From Streptomyces sp. H39-S7 (GTDB taxonomy: Bacteria; Actinomycetota; Actinomycetes; Streptomycetales; Streptomycetaceae): a stretch of 64,000 nt of DNA. Of the stretch, positions 20,552 to 29,398 are shown in pieces; position 1 is the first letter of the stretch, and each line of letters begins with the position of its first letter. The notes beneath the pieces are model-generated. The model ran no database searches and had not been told where the DNA came from. It saw only the letters and a list, made by a program, of their open reading frames with translations. The DNA lies in the NCBI RefSeq assembly GCF_027158205.1, contig NZ_JAPVLU010000013.1:1-64000 (forward strand), written 5' to 3'. The translations under genes and the position numbers were made by a program.

Positions 20552-21673
20552 GTGACTGAGATCGAGATCGGGCGGGGCAAGCGCGGCCGCAGGGCGTACG
20601 CATTCGACGACATCGCCGTCGTCCCCAGCCGCCGCACCCGGGACCCGAAGGAGGTCTCGATCGCCTGGCAGATCGACGCCTACCGCTTCGAGCTCCCCTT
20701 CCTCGCCGCCCCGATGGACTCCGTGGTCTCCCCCGAGACCGCGATCCGCATCGGAAACCTGGGCGGTGTGGGCGTACTCAACCTCGAGGGTCTGTGGACC
20801 CGGTACGACGACCCTGAGCCGCTGCTCGCCGAGATCGCCGAACTGGACGAGACGGCCGCGACCGCCCGCCTCCAGGAGATCTACGCGGCGCCGATCAGGG
20901 AAGAGCTGATCGGGCAGCGCATCAAGGAGGTGCGGGACGCCGGTGTCGTCACGGCCGCCGCGCTCTCGCCGCAGCGCACCGCGCAGTTCTCCAAGGCCGT
21001 CGTGGACGCGGGCGTGGACATCTTCGTGATCCGCGGCACCACGGTCTCGGCGGAGCACGTCTCGGGCTCGCACGAGCCGCTCAACCTCAAGCAGTTCATC
21101 TACGAGCTGGACGTGCCGGTCATCGTCGGCGGCTGCGCCACCTACACCGCCGCGCTGCACCTCATGCGGACCGGCGCCGCCGGTGTGCTGGTCGGCTTCG
21201 GCGGCGGCGCCGCGCACACCACGCGCGCCGTGCTCGGCATCCAGGTCCCGATGGCGACCGCCGTCGCGGACGTCGCGGCCGCCCGCCGCGACTACATGGA
21301 CGAGTCCGGCGGCCGGTACGTACACGTCATCGCCGACGGTGGCTTCGGCTCCAGCGGCGACCTGCCGAAGGCGATCGCCTGCGGCGCCGACGCCGTGATG
21401 ATGGGCTCCCCGCTGGCCCGTGCCACGGACGCGCCGGGGCGCGGGTTCCACTGGGGCATGGAGGCGGTCAACCCGGAGCTGCCGCGCGGCAAGCGGATGA
21501 ATCTCGGCACCGCCGGCACGACGGAGGAGATCCTGCTCGGCCCGTCGCACGCGCCGAACGGCTCGATGAACTTCTTCGGCGCGCTGCGCCGTTCGATGGC
21601 CACGACGGGCTACTCGGACCTGAAGGAGTTCCAGCGGGTCGAGGTGACGGTGTCGCCGGCGCACACGCGCTGA
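20552..21673 (+). CDS. guaB3: GuaB3 family IMP dehydrogenase-related protein
   Basis: 373-aa IMPDH/GMP-reductase-barrel protein without CBS domains. It starts MTEIEIGRGKRGRRAYAFDD, characteristic of the actinobacterial GuaB3 group. The canonical cysteine loop of IMPDH is not conserved (VIVGGCATYTAALHLMRTGA occupies the region). The reaction catalysed is not settled for this family from sequence. It is paired with guaB at a distance of 104 bp and ends in a clear terminator. Confidence 0.88.
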   Translation: MTEIEIGRGKRGRRAYAFDDIAVVPSRRTRDPKEVSIAWQIDAYRFELPFLAAPMDSVVSPETAIRIGNLGGVGVLNLEGLWTRYDDPEPLLAEIAELDETAATARLQEIYAAPIREELIGQRIKEVRDAGVVTAAALSPQRTAQFSKAVVDAGVDIFVIRGTTVSAEHVSGSHEPLNLKQFIYELDVPVIVGGCATYTAALHLMRTGAAGVLVGFGGGAAHTTRAVLGIQVPMATAVADVAAARRDYMDESGGRYVHVIADGGFGSSGDLPKAIACGADAVMMGSPLARATDAPGRGFHWGMEAVNPELPRGKRMNLGTAGTTEEILLGPSHAPNGSMNFFGALRRSMATTGYSDLKEFQRVEVTVSPAHTR

Positions 21674-21691
21674 TGCGCTCGCGCTGACGTG

Positions 21692-21729
21692 AAGAGGCCC
21701 GGCCCGCACCGTTGCGGTCCGGGCCTCTT
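21692..21729. terminator. Terminator after guaB3
   Basis: 11-bp perfect stem AAGAGGCCCGG / CCGGGCCTCTT with an inner hairpin, between the convergent guaB3 and membrane-protein genes. Confidence 0.85.
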
Positions 21730-21759
21730 GCGGTCGGGGGCCGGGCCCTCCGAGTCTGA

Positions 21760-22332
21760 TCAGGCCGCGACGCGCTTGGCGATGACGAAGCCCTCGAGGC
21801 CGGCGAGGCCGAAGAAGAGGATGTCCATGCCGCCGACGTTCTCCTTCCATGCCTCCTGCACGAGGTCGAAGTGGTCCGTGAGGATCGTCATGACGTCGGG
21901 GGCGCCGGGCAGGTCGGCGATGGTCAGCGCTATGCCGAAGATCTGGCCCAGGTAGACGCCGAGCAGGGCGAGCGGGATGCCGAGGAACGGCAGGATCGGG
22001 TTGCGGCCGCCGACCTTGCCGAGCGCGACACCGACCAGGGCGCCGACGCCGAGCGCCGCGTAGCCGATCTCGTGCTCGGTCAGCTTGATGAGTCCGCCGT
22101 ACGCCAGCGCGGCGACGATCATCGCGAGGACACCGACGAGGATGCCGAGGCCCACGTTGCTGCGGGCCGGCGGCAGCGGGGCCGGGGGCGGGTAGCCGCC
22201 GCCGAAGCCGCCGGGCTGCTGGCCCGGCTGGCCCTGCTGCGGGAATCCGCCCGGCTGCGGCTGTCCGTACGGCTGCTGCTGGCCGTAGGGGTTGCCGCCC
22301 TGCTGCGGTGGCGGTGGGTACGACTGGCTCAT
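21760..22332 (-). CDS. Proline/glutamine-rich membrane protein
   Basis: 190 aa. Residues 1-55 are Pro/Gln/Gly-rich (SYPPPPQQGG, repeated PYGQ/QPGG units). Three to four hydrophobic segments follow (VGLGILVGVLAMIVAALAYGG, AALGVGALVGVAL, FLGIPLALLGVYLGQIFG), then a C-terminal amphipathic part. This is a common actinobacterial design of unknown function. ATG 22332 with a GGGGGA upstream; the longer frame to 22428 is not supported. Confidence 0.7.
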   Translation of the reverse strand: MSQSYPPPPQQGGNPYGQQQPYGQPQPGGFPQQGQPGQQPGGFGGGYPPPAPLPPARSNVGLGILVGVLAMIVAALAYGGLIKLTEHEIGYAALGVGALVGVALGKVGGRNPILPFLGIPLALLGVYLGQIFGIALTIADLPGAPDVMTILTDHFDLVQEAWKENVGGMDILFFGLAGLEGFVIAKRVAA

Positions 22333-22467
22333 GGTGGGTCCCCCGGGGATGGAAGGTTTGGATCGCACGGAGTGGCGCGTGCGAACAACGGCCCCGAAGG
22401 CTAGCAGTCCGATATGACAGTGCGACAAGACGTTTCGTGGGGCCGTTACGTGACCGCTACCGGTCCG

Positions 22468-23724
22468 CTACAAGCGGGCGGCGGCCCCCACGGGGGTCGC
22501 GCCGCGGGTGTCGAGGAGCAACTGGGCCTTGACGGCGAGGCCTTGGAGGTCGTACGTGCGGTGGTGCTGCAGCAGGAGCGTCAGGTCCGCGTCGGCGGCG
22601 GCTTCCCACAGGGAGTCGGCGCGGGGGATGGGGCGGTCCAGGACGCGCCATTCGGGGACGTAGGGGTCGTGGTAGCAGATCTGGGCGCCCAGTTCGATGA
22701 GCCGGGAGCCGATCTCGCGGGCGGGGGCGTTCTCCTGGTCGGCCAGGTCGGCCTTGTAGGTGACGCCCAGCAGCAGGACGCGGGCGCCGCGCAGTGACTT
22801 GCCGTGCTCGTTCAGCAGGGCGGCCGCGCGCTGGACGACGTAGCGCGGCATGCGGCCGTTGACCTCCTGGGCCAGCTCGACGATGCGCAGCGGGTAGCCG
22901 GGGGTGCGGGCCCGGGTGGCGACGTAGTTGGGGTCGAGGGCGACGCCCGGTCCGCCGACGCCGGGGCCCGGCCGGAACGCCTGGAAGCCGAACGGCTTGG
23001 TCTCCGCGCAGCGGATGACGTCCCACAGGTCGACGCCGACGTCGTGGCAGAAGACCGCCATCTCGTTGGCGAAGGCGATGTTGACGTGCCGGTAGTTGGT
23101 CTCCAGCAGCTTGACCGTCTCGGCCTCGCGCAGCCCGCGGGCCCGGACGACGCGTTCGACGAAGCGCCCGTAGAACGCGGCGGCGGCCTCGGTGCAGGCG
23201 GAGGTGTAACCGCCGATGACCTTGGGGGTGTTGGGGATGTGGTGGTCCCGGCTGCCGGGGTCGACGCGGCTGGGGGAGTAGGCAAGGTGGAAGTCGCGGC
23301 CGGCCCGCAGGCCGGACTCCTCCAGGATGGGGAGGAGGACTTCCTCGGTGGTGCCGGGGTAGGCGGTGGATTCGAGCACCACGGTGGTGTGCGGCCGCAG
23401 ATGCGTGGCGAGCGCCCGTGCGGCGGCCGCCACGGAGCTGAGGTCGAGGGCGCGGTCGGCGCCGAGCGGGGTGGGGGCGCAGATCACCGCGGTCCTGACC
23501 CGGCCGAGCACGGAGGGGTCGGAGGTGGCGCGGAATCCGGCGGCGAGCATGCGGCGGATGTCGGCCGCGGTGAGGGAGCCGGCGGGGACGCGGCCGGCGT
23601 TGATGTCGGCGGCGGTCCGCTCGTCGGCGTCGTATCCGATGACGCCGACTCCGGCGGCGGCGGCCGCTTGGGCGAGGAGGATCCCGGCGCGGCCGAGTCC
23701 GATGACGGCGAGGTCTGCGGGCAT
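22468..23724 (-). CDS. Nucleotide-sugar dehydrogenase family protein lacking the catalytic cysteine
   Basis: 418 aa with the full UDP-GlcNAc/ManNAc 6-dehydrogenase (WbpA/TviB) architecture. It has an N-terminal NAD fold (IGLGRAG), VICAPTPLG, VVLESTAYPGTTEE, the central helix ETVKLLETNYRHVNIAFANEM and a C-terminal domain (LLLGVTYKADLADQENAPA, YHDPYVP). The active-site loop that is normally GPGxGGHCIPVDP reads GPGVGGPGVALDP, so the thiol that forms the covalent intermediate is absent. It may do only the first oxidation, act as another kind of dehydrogenase or be a regulatory paralogue. It is divergent from glpD. Confidence 0.8.
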   Translation of the reverse strand: MPADLAVIGLGRAGILLAQAAAAAGVGVIGYDADERTAADINAGRVPAGSLTAADIRRMLAAGFRATSDPSVLGRVRTAVICAPTPLGADRALDLSSVAAAARALATHLRPHTTVVLESTAYPGTTEEVLLPILEESGLRAGRDFHLAYSPSRVDPGSRDHHIPNTPKVIGGYTSACTEAAAAFYGRFVERVVRARGLREAETVKLLETNYRHVNIAFANEMAVFCHDVGVDLWDVIRCAETKPFGFQAFRPGPGVGGPGVALDPNYVATRARTPGYPLRIVELAQEVNGRMPRYVVQRAAALLNEHGKSLRGARVLLLGVTYKADLADQENAPAREIGSRLIELGAQICYHDPYVPEWRVLDRPIPRADSLWEAAADADLTLLLQHHRTYDLQGLAVKAQLLLDTRGATPVGAAARL

Positions 23725-23946
23725 GGGGGTCAGTCCTCTCCCTAGCAGCCACGAATGGCTTGAAAACAGGCTAACCAGACATAACGCTGATATGACTGCA
23801 CGGCGCGCCGGTATCGCGGGGGTTCCGCTCCACGGACGAGGGACCGATCCGGGGGTGCCGGAACCTGCAGAGGTGGCTGCCGGACCTTGTGGCGGTCACT
23901 ATCGAGTGACGGGGCGCACGCACCTGCTCCACAACAGGAGGCACGA

Positions 23947-25653
23947 ATGCGGACGACAACACTGGGCCCGGCGCAGCGCGAGGCGGCTCTCGCCCGGATG
24001 GCGGACGAGGAGCTCGACATCCTGGTCGTGGGTGGCGGTGTCGTCGGCGCCGGTACCGCGCTCGACGCGGCGACCCGCGGGCTGTCGACCGGCCTGGTCG
24101 AGGCGCGGGACTGGGCGTCCGGCACCTCCAGCCGCTCCAGCAAGCTGATCCACGGCGGTCTGCGCTATCTGGAGATGCTCGACTTCACCCTGGTGCGCGA
24201 GGCGCTCAAGGAGCGCGGCCTGCTGCTGGAGCGGCTCGCGCCGCACCTGGTGAAGCCGGTGCCGTTCCTGTACCCGCTGCAGCACAAGGGCTGGGAGCGG
24301 TTCTACGCCGGCTCCGGCGTCGCCCTGTACGACGCGATGTCGTTCTCGTCGGGACACGGCCGCGGCCTGCCCGTGCACCGCCACCTGACGCGTAAGCACG
24401 CGCTCCGGGTCGCCCCCGCGCTCAAGAAGGACGCCCTGGTCGGCGCGTTGCAGTACTACGACGCCCAGATGGACGACGCGCGCTACGTCACGACGCTGGT
24501 CAGGACCGCCTCGGCGTACGGCGCCCAGGTCGCCAACCGGGCGCGGGTGATCGGCTTCCTGCGCGAGGGCGAACGGGTCGTCGGCGCCCGGGTGCAGGAC
24601 GTGGAGGGCGGCGCCGAGTACGACGTCCGGGCCAAACAGGTCGTGAACGCGACCGGGGTGTGGACGGACGACACCCAGGCGCTGATCGGCGAGCGCGGGC
24701 AGTTCCACGTCAGGGCCTCCAAGGGGATCCACCTGGTCGTGCCGAAGGACCGCATCCACTCCTCGTCCGGGCTGATCCTGCGGACCGAGAAGAGCGTGCT
24801 CTTCGTGATCCCGTGGGGACGGCACTGGATCATCGGCACCACCGACACCGACTGGGACCTGGACAAGGCGCACCCGGCCGCGTCCAGCGCCGACATCGAC
24901 TACCTGCTCGAACACGTCAACTCGGTGCTCTCCGTCCCACTGACCAGGGACGACGTCGAGGGCGTGTACGCGGGCCTGCGGCCGCTGCTGGCCGGGGAGT
25001 CGGACGCGACGAGCAAGCTCTCGCGCGAGCACACCGTGGCCCACCCGCTGCCGGGCCTGGTGGTCGTCGCGGGCGGCAAGTACACGACGTACCGGGTGAT
25101 GGCGAAGGACGCGGTGGACGAGGCCGTGCACGGACTGGACCACCGGGTCGCGGAGTGCATCACCGAGGACGTACCGCTGGTCGGCGCCGAGGGCTACCAC
25201 GCGCTGTGGAACTCCCGGGCGCGCCTCGCCGCCCGAACGGGGCTGCACGTCGCCCGGATCGAGCACCTGCTCAACCGGTACGGCGCGCTCGCCGAGGAGG
25301 TCCTGCAACTCATCGTGGAGGACCCGTCGCTGGGTGACCCGCTGCCGGCCGCGGAGGACTATCTGCGGGCCGAGATCGTGTACGCGGCGTCGCACGAGAG
25401 TGCCCGGCACCTCGACGACGTGCTGACCCGCAGGACCCGTATCTCGATCGAGACCTTCGACCGCGGCGTCCGGAGCGCCCGTGAGGCCGCCGAGCTCATG
25501 GCACCCGTCCTGGGCTGGGACAAGGGGCAGATCGAGAAGGAGGTCGAGCACTACCAGAAGCGCGTCGAGGCGGAGCGGGAGTCGCAGCGCCAGCCCGACG
25601 ACACCACCGCGGACGCGGCACGGCTGGGGGCGCCGGATATCGTTCCCCTCTAG
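23947..25653 (+). CDS. glpD: Glycerol-3-phosphate dehydrogenase (FAD, respiratory)
   Basis: 568-aa membrane-associated flavoenzyme converting glycerol-3-phosphate to dihydroxyacetone phosphate and feeding electrons to quinones. The FAD fold is DILVVGGGVVGAGTALDAATRG, with RSSKLIHGGLRYLE and the C-terminal GGKYTTYRVMAKDAV. ATG 23947 is 7-8 nt after AGGAGG. It begins an interval of tightly packed rightward genes; the kinase gene follows after 24 bp. Confidence 0.95.
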   Translation: MRTTTLGPAQREAALARMADEELDILVVGGGVVGAGTALDAATRGLSTGLVEARDWASGTSSRSSKLIHGGLRYLEMLDFTLVREALKERGLLLERLAPHLVKPVPFLYPLQHKGWERFYAGSGVALYDAMSFSSGHGRGLPVHRHLTRKHALRVAPALKKDALVGALQYYDAQMDDARYVTTLVRTASAYGAQVANRARVIGFLREGERVVGARVQDVEGGAEYDVRAKQVVNATGVWTDDTQALIGERGQFHVRASKGIHLVVPKDRIHSSSGLILRTEKSVLFVIPWGRHWIIGTTDTDWDLDKAHPAASSADIDYLLEHVNSVLSVPLTRDDVEGVYAGLRPLLAGESDATSKLSREHTVAHPLPGLVVVAGGKYTTYRVMAKDAVDEAVHGLDHRVAECITEDVPLVGAEGYHALWNSRARLAARTGLHVARIEHLLNRYGALAEEVLQLIVEDPSLGDPLPAAEDYLRAEIVYAASHESARHLDDVLTRRTRISIETFDRGVRSAREAAELMAPVLGWDKGQIEKEVEHYQKRVEAERESQRQPDDTTADAARLGAPDIVPL

Positions 25654-25677
25654 AACAGCGGGGGAGCAGAGAGGCGC

Positions 25678-27321
25678 ATGGTGTCTGATCACGCGGAGGC
25701 GGGGCGACTCGTGGCCGGCCGGTACCGGCTGGTGGAGCGGATAGGCCGCGGGGGCATGGGCACCGTGTGGCGCGCCGAGGACGAACTGCTCGGCCGCCAG
25801 GTGGCGGTGAAGAAGCTGCACCCCCCGCAGCCCCATCTGCACGAGGACGAACTGGCCACCATCTTCGAGCGCACCCGCCGGGAGGCGCGTGCCGCCGCCC
25901 GGATCAGCCACCCCAATGTCATCGTCGTGCACGACGTGGTGGACGACGCGGGCCTGCCGACCATCGTCATGGAGTACGTGCCGTCCATGACGCTGGGCGA
26001 GGTGCTGAAGAAGGACGGCGCGCTGCCGCCCGTGGAGGCGGCGCGCATCGGCCGCGGCATGGTCGCCGCGCTGCGGGCCGCGCACCGCGCCGGGGTGCTG
26101 CACCGTGACGTGAAGCCGGGCAACGTCCTGCTCGGCGGGGACGGCCGGGTGGTGCTGACGGACTTCGGCATCGCGCAGGCGTCCGGCACCTCGACGCTCA
26201 CCCGCACCGGCGAGCTGATCGGCTCCATCGACTTCCTCTCGCCCGAGCGCATCAAGGGCCAGCAGCCCGGCCCGGCGGCCGACCTGTGGGCGCTGGGCGC
26301 GACGCTCTATCAGGCGGTGGAGGGGACCTCGCCGTTCCGCCGGGACACCGCCATCGAGACCGCGTACGCCATCTCCGAGGACCCGGTGCTGCCCGCCGCC
26401 AACGCCGGGCCGCTGGAACACGTCATCGCCGGGCTGCTCGCCAAGGATCCGGCCGAGCGGATGTCCGCGGAGGAGGCCGAGCGGCTGCTGCGGCTGCCGG
26501 CCGGCGAGGCGGACACCACGCGGTTCGAACGCGGCCGCACCGCGCAGCCCGCGACTCCGCCCGCCGTGTCCCGGGCCGCGAAACCGCCCGAACCCGCGCG
26601 CCCGACCGCGTCGGTGACGGTCGGCCACGGCGCGGAGCCGGTCCCCGACCCCTCGGCGACCGCGCCCGGCGGCCCGCCCGCCGGCACTCCCCGGCGGCGG
26701 CGCACGGGCCGGTGGGTCGTCGCCGTGCTCACCGTGGGCGCCGTCGCGGCCGGCGGGACCGTGGCCTTCGCGCACTTCCGGGACGGGAACGACTCCGTCG
26801 CGGCCCCGGAGCACACGGTCGCGCCGCAGACCTCGACCCCCGGCCCGACACCGTCGACGAGCGCGGCCCCACCGCCGGTCCCGAAGAACTACCGGCTCGT
26901 CAAGGAGGCCGCCAAGGGCTACTCCCTGCCCGTGCCGGAGGGCTGGCGGCGCTCGGTGGCGGACGGCGAGATCAACTACATCGACCCCACCGGGCTCGTG
27001 GGGCTCAAGATCAGCGTCCTGGACTACGCGGGACCGGACCACCTCGCGCACTTCAAGTCCCTGGAGACCAAGGTGCGCGACACCCTCGCCGGCTACCACC
27101 AGGAGCGGATGCAGCCGACGACCGTATTCGGACAGAACGCCGCCATATGGCAGTTCACGTTCAAAGGAAGTAAACGCGACTATCGGGCTATAGATCTGGG
27201 ATTCGGGGAAGAAGGCGAACGCGAGTACGCCATCTATCTCTCCGCTCCCAAGTCCCAATGGGACGAGTACAAGCCGGTGTTCGACAACGCCGTGGCCGGT
27301 TTCAGGCCGTCCGCGCAGTAA
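25678..27321 (+). CDS. Membrane Ser/Thr protein kinase 1
   Basis: 547 aa. The cytoplasmic Hanks-type kinase (1-265) has GRGGMGTVW, VAVKKL, HRDVKPGNVLL, DFGIAQ and SPE, all intact. A Pro-rich juxtamembrane region and a transmembrane segment (WVVAVLTVGAVAAGGTVAFA, ~residues 342-361) follow, then an extracellular domain (GYSLPVPEGWRRSV...) with no PASTA repeats. This ectodomain recurs in the next three proteins. It is 24 bp downstream of glpD and probably cotranscribed. Confidence 0.92.
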   Translation: MVSDHAEAGRLVAGRYRLVERIGRGGMGTVWRAEDELLGRQVAVKKLHPPQPHLHEDELATIFERTRREARAAARISHPNVIVVHDVVDDAGLPTIVMEYVPSMTLGEVLKKDGALPPVEAARIGRGMVAALRAAHRAGVLHRDVKPGNVLLGGDGRVVLTDFGIAQASGTSTLTRTGELIGSIDFLSPERIKGQQPGPAADLWALGATLYQAVEGTSPFRRDTAIETAYAISEDPVLPAANAGPLEHVIAGLLAKDPAERMSAEEAERLLRLPAGEADTTRFERGRTAQPATPPAVSRAAKPPEPARPTASVTVGHGAEPVPDPSATAPGGPPAGTPRRRRTGRWVVAVLTVGAVAAGGTVAFAHFRDGNDSVAAPEHTVAPQTSTPGPTPSTSAAPPPVPKNYRLVKEAAKGYSLPVPEGWRRSVADGEINYIDPTGLVGLKISVLDYAGPDHLAHFKSLETKVRDTLAGYHQERMQPTTVFGQNAAIWQFTFKGSKRDYRAIDLGFGEEGEREYAIYLSAPKSQWDEYKPVFDNAVAGFRPSAQ

Positions 27322-27392
27322 GCCGGGTTCGCTTCGAAGGCCTCCGGTCGGCGATGATGGGACCCACATCACCAGTGACCGCAGGGGAATTC

Positions 27393-29282
27393 ATGGGCCA
27401 GGCGCAAGGCACCGACGGACGTCTCCTCGCCGACCGGTACCGGCTCGGCGAGGTCCTCGGCAAGGGCGGCATGGGAACAGTCTGGCGCGCGGAGGACGAA
27501 ACCCTCGGCCGGACCGTCGCCGTCAAGGAGTTGCGCTTCCCCGGAAATGTCGACGAGGACGAGAAGCGCCGGCTGATCACCCGCACCCTGCGCGAGGCGA
27601 AGGCCACCGCGCGGATCCGCGGCACCGGCGCGGTCACCGTGTTCGATGTCGTCGAGGAGGACGACCGGCCGTGGATCGTCATGGAACTGGTCGAGGGCCG
27701 CTCGCTGTCCGACGCCATCCGTGAGGACGGCCCGCTGACCCCTCAGCGCGCCGCCGAGGTCGGCCTGGTCGTACTCGACGTGCTGAAGGCCGCGCACAAG
27801 GAGGGCATCCTCCACCGCGACGTGAAGCCGTCCAACGTCCTCATCGCCGACGACGGCCGCGTGGTGCTCAGCGACTTCGGCATCGCGCAGATCGACGGCG
27901 ACCCCTCCGTCACCTCGACCGGCATGCTCGTCGGCGCCCCCTCGTACATCTCGCCGGAGCGCGCCCGCGGCCAGAAGCCGGGCCCGCCCGCGGACCTGTG
28001 GTCGCTCGGCGCCCTGCTCTACGCGTCGGTCGAGGGCCGCCCGCCCTACGACAAGGGTTCGGCCATCGCCACCCTGACCGCGGTCATGACCGAGCCGGTC
28101 GGCCCCATGCAGAACGCGGGGCCGCTCGCCGACGCCATCCACGGCCTGCTCATCAAGGAGCCGGCGGAGCGCCTGGACGACGCGGGCGTCCGCGCCCTGC
28201 TCACCCGCGTCGCCACCGCGCCGCCGCGTCCCGTCGCTCCGGCGCCCGACGACCCGGGGAACGCCGCGACGCGCGTCGTGACGCTGCCGCCCGACCCGCA
28301 GCCGACCCCGACCGACGCGCCCCCCGCCGCCCGCAAGGCCGCCGCCGACCAGGCGCGGGTCCGCAACGCCCTGCGCTCGGTGCGCGGCGCCGCCGCGGCC
28401 GCCGGCTCCGCCACCGCGGCCACCGCCGCCAAGGCGGCGAAGGCGGCGAAGCCGAGACCGGCGGCAGAGCCGGGGGAACCCGGTGGCGCGTCCAAGTCGC
28501 CGCGCGCTCCGATCACCGACGTCGTACCGCGCCGGGTGCTGATCATCGCCGCCGTCGCGGTCCTCCTCGCCGTCGTCGGCACCGCGATCGGCTTCGCGCT
28601 GGCGAACGCCGGTGACAGCGACAAGGGGCCCGACTCCAAGCCCGGTGCCACGTCCTCCGCCCCGGGCAAGGCGGGCGACGGCAAGGCGTCACCCACCCCG
28701 TCGAAGGGGAGCACCGGCACGCCGGGCCCGTCGTCCTCGACGGGCGCGGCCGCGGGCACCAGCGCGGGGACGAGCGCGGGCACCAGCGCCGGCACCGGCG
28801 CGAACCCGCCGGCGGGCACGGGCGGCACCGTGCCGCCCGGCTACAGCGTCGTGACCGCGGGCCACTTCTCCATCGCGCTTCCCACCGGCTGGCACAAGAC
28901 CGGCGGTGTGGGTGCGGACAGCTTCATATTCAGCGCCGACGGCGGCTTCCCGCGGGTACAGATCGACTTCACCGACCAGCCGGGCAAGGACGCGGCGGCC
29001 GCCTGGCGCGCGAACGAGCCCTCGGTGGGCGCCAGTAGCAACGGCTACAAGCTGCTGGGGATCACGAAGGTCGACTTCAACGGCTACCCCACCGCGGCCG
29101 ACTGGAACTTCCTGCGGACCGAGAAGGGCGGCCTCAGGGCCCACGTCCTGAACCGCGGGTTCGTCGTCAACGACCACCAGGGTTTCGCCATCATGTTCTC
29201 CGCGCCCGCCGACCAGTGGGAGACGCCCGCCATCGCGCAGATGCGCAAGACGTTCTACGAGACCTTCAAACCGGCCAACTGA
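27393..29282 (+). CDS. Membrane Ser/Thr protein kinase 2
   Basis: 629 aa with an active-looking kinase domain: GKGGMGTVW, VAVKEL, HRDVKPSNVL, DFGIAQIDGDPSVTSTG (activation loop with several Thr/Ser) and YISPE. The linker is rich in Ala and Lys. One transmembrane helix (IIAAVAVLLAVVGTAIGFAL) is followed by a Ser/Thr/Gly-rich stalk containing repeated GTSA units, then the shared ectodomain (FSIALPTGWHKTG). ATG 27393 is after AGGGGAA; the frame is open further upstream over the end of kinase 1 but without support. Confidence 0.92.
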   Translation: MGQAQGTDGRLLADRYRLGEVLGKGGMGTVWRAEDETLGRTVAVKELRFPGNVDEDEKRRLITRTLREAKATARIRGTGAVTVFDVVEEDDRPWIVMELVEGRSLSDAIREDGPLTPQRAAEVGLVVLDVLKAAHKEGILHRDVKPSNVLIADDGRVVLSDFGIAQIDGDPSVTSTGMLVGAPSYISPERARGQKPGPPADLWSLGALLYASVEGRPPYDKGSAIATLTAVMTEPVGPMQNAGPLADAIHGLLIKEPAERLDDAGVRALLTRVATAPPRPVAPAPDDPGNAATRVVTLPPDPQPTPTDAPPAARKAAADQARVRNALRSVRGAAAAAGSATAATAAKAAKAAKPRPAAEPGEPGGASKSPRAPITDVVPRRVLIIAAVAVLLAVVGTAIGFALANAGDSDKGPDSKPGATSSAPGKAGDGKASPTPSKGSTGTPGPSSSTGAAAGTSAGTSAGTSAGTGANPPAGTGGTVPPGYSVVTAGHFSIALPTGWHKTGGVGADSFIFSADGGFPRVQIDFTDQPGKDAAAAWRANEPSVGASSNGYKLLGITKVDFNGYPTAADWNFLRTEKGGLRAHVLNRGFVVNDHQGFAIMFSAPADQWETPAIAQMRKTFYETFKPAN

Positions 29283-29398
29283 TCTGCGCAGAGCGGGTCA
29301 CGGGGCATGCCTCGGGCACGTATCGTGAAAGCCGGCGGACTGTCCGCATCCAGATTGCATCCGGTCCGGACCGGATCTGACGCTTTTGGGGAGGCGTC

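Noticed and set aside
23899-27372. 1157-codon open frame on the minus strand across glpD and kinase 1
   Set aside because: Antisense to two clear genes. Long open antisense frames are common in high-GC Streptomyces DNA. The translation is a low-complexity Arg/Gly/Val-rich sequence.
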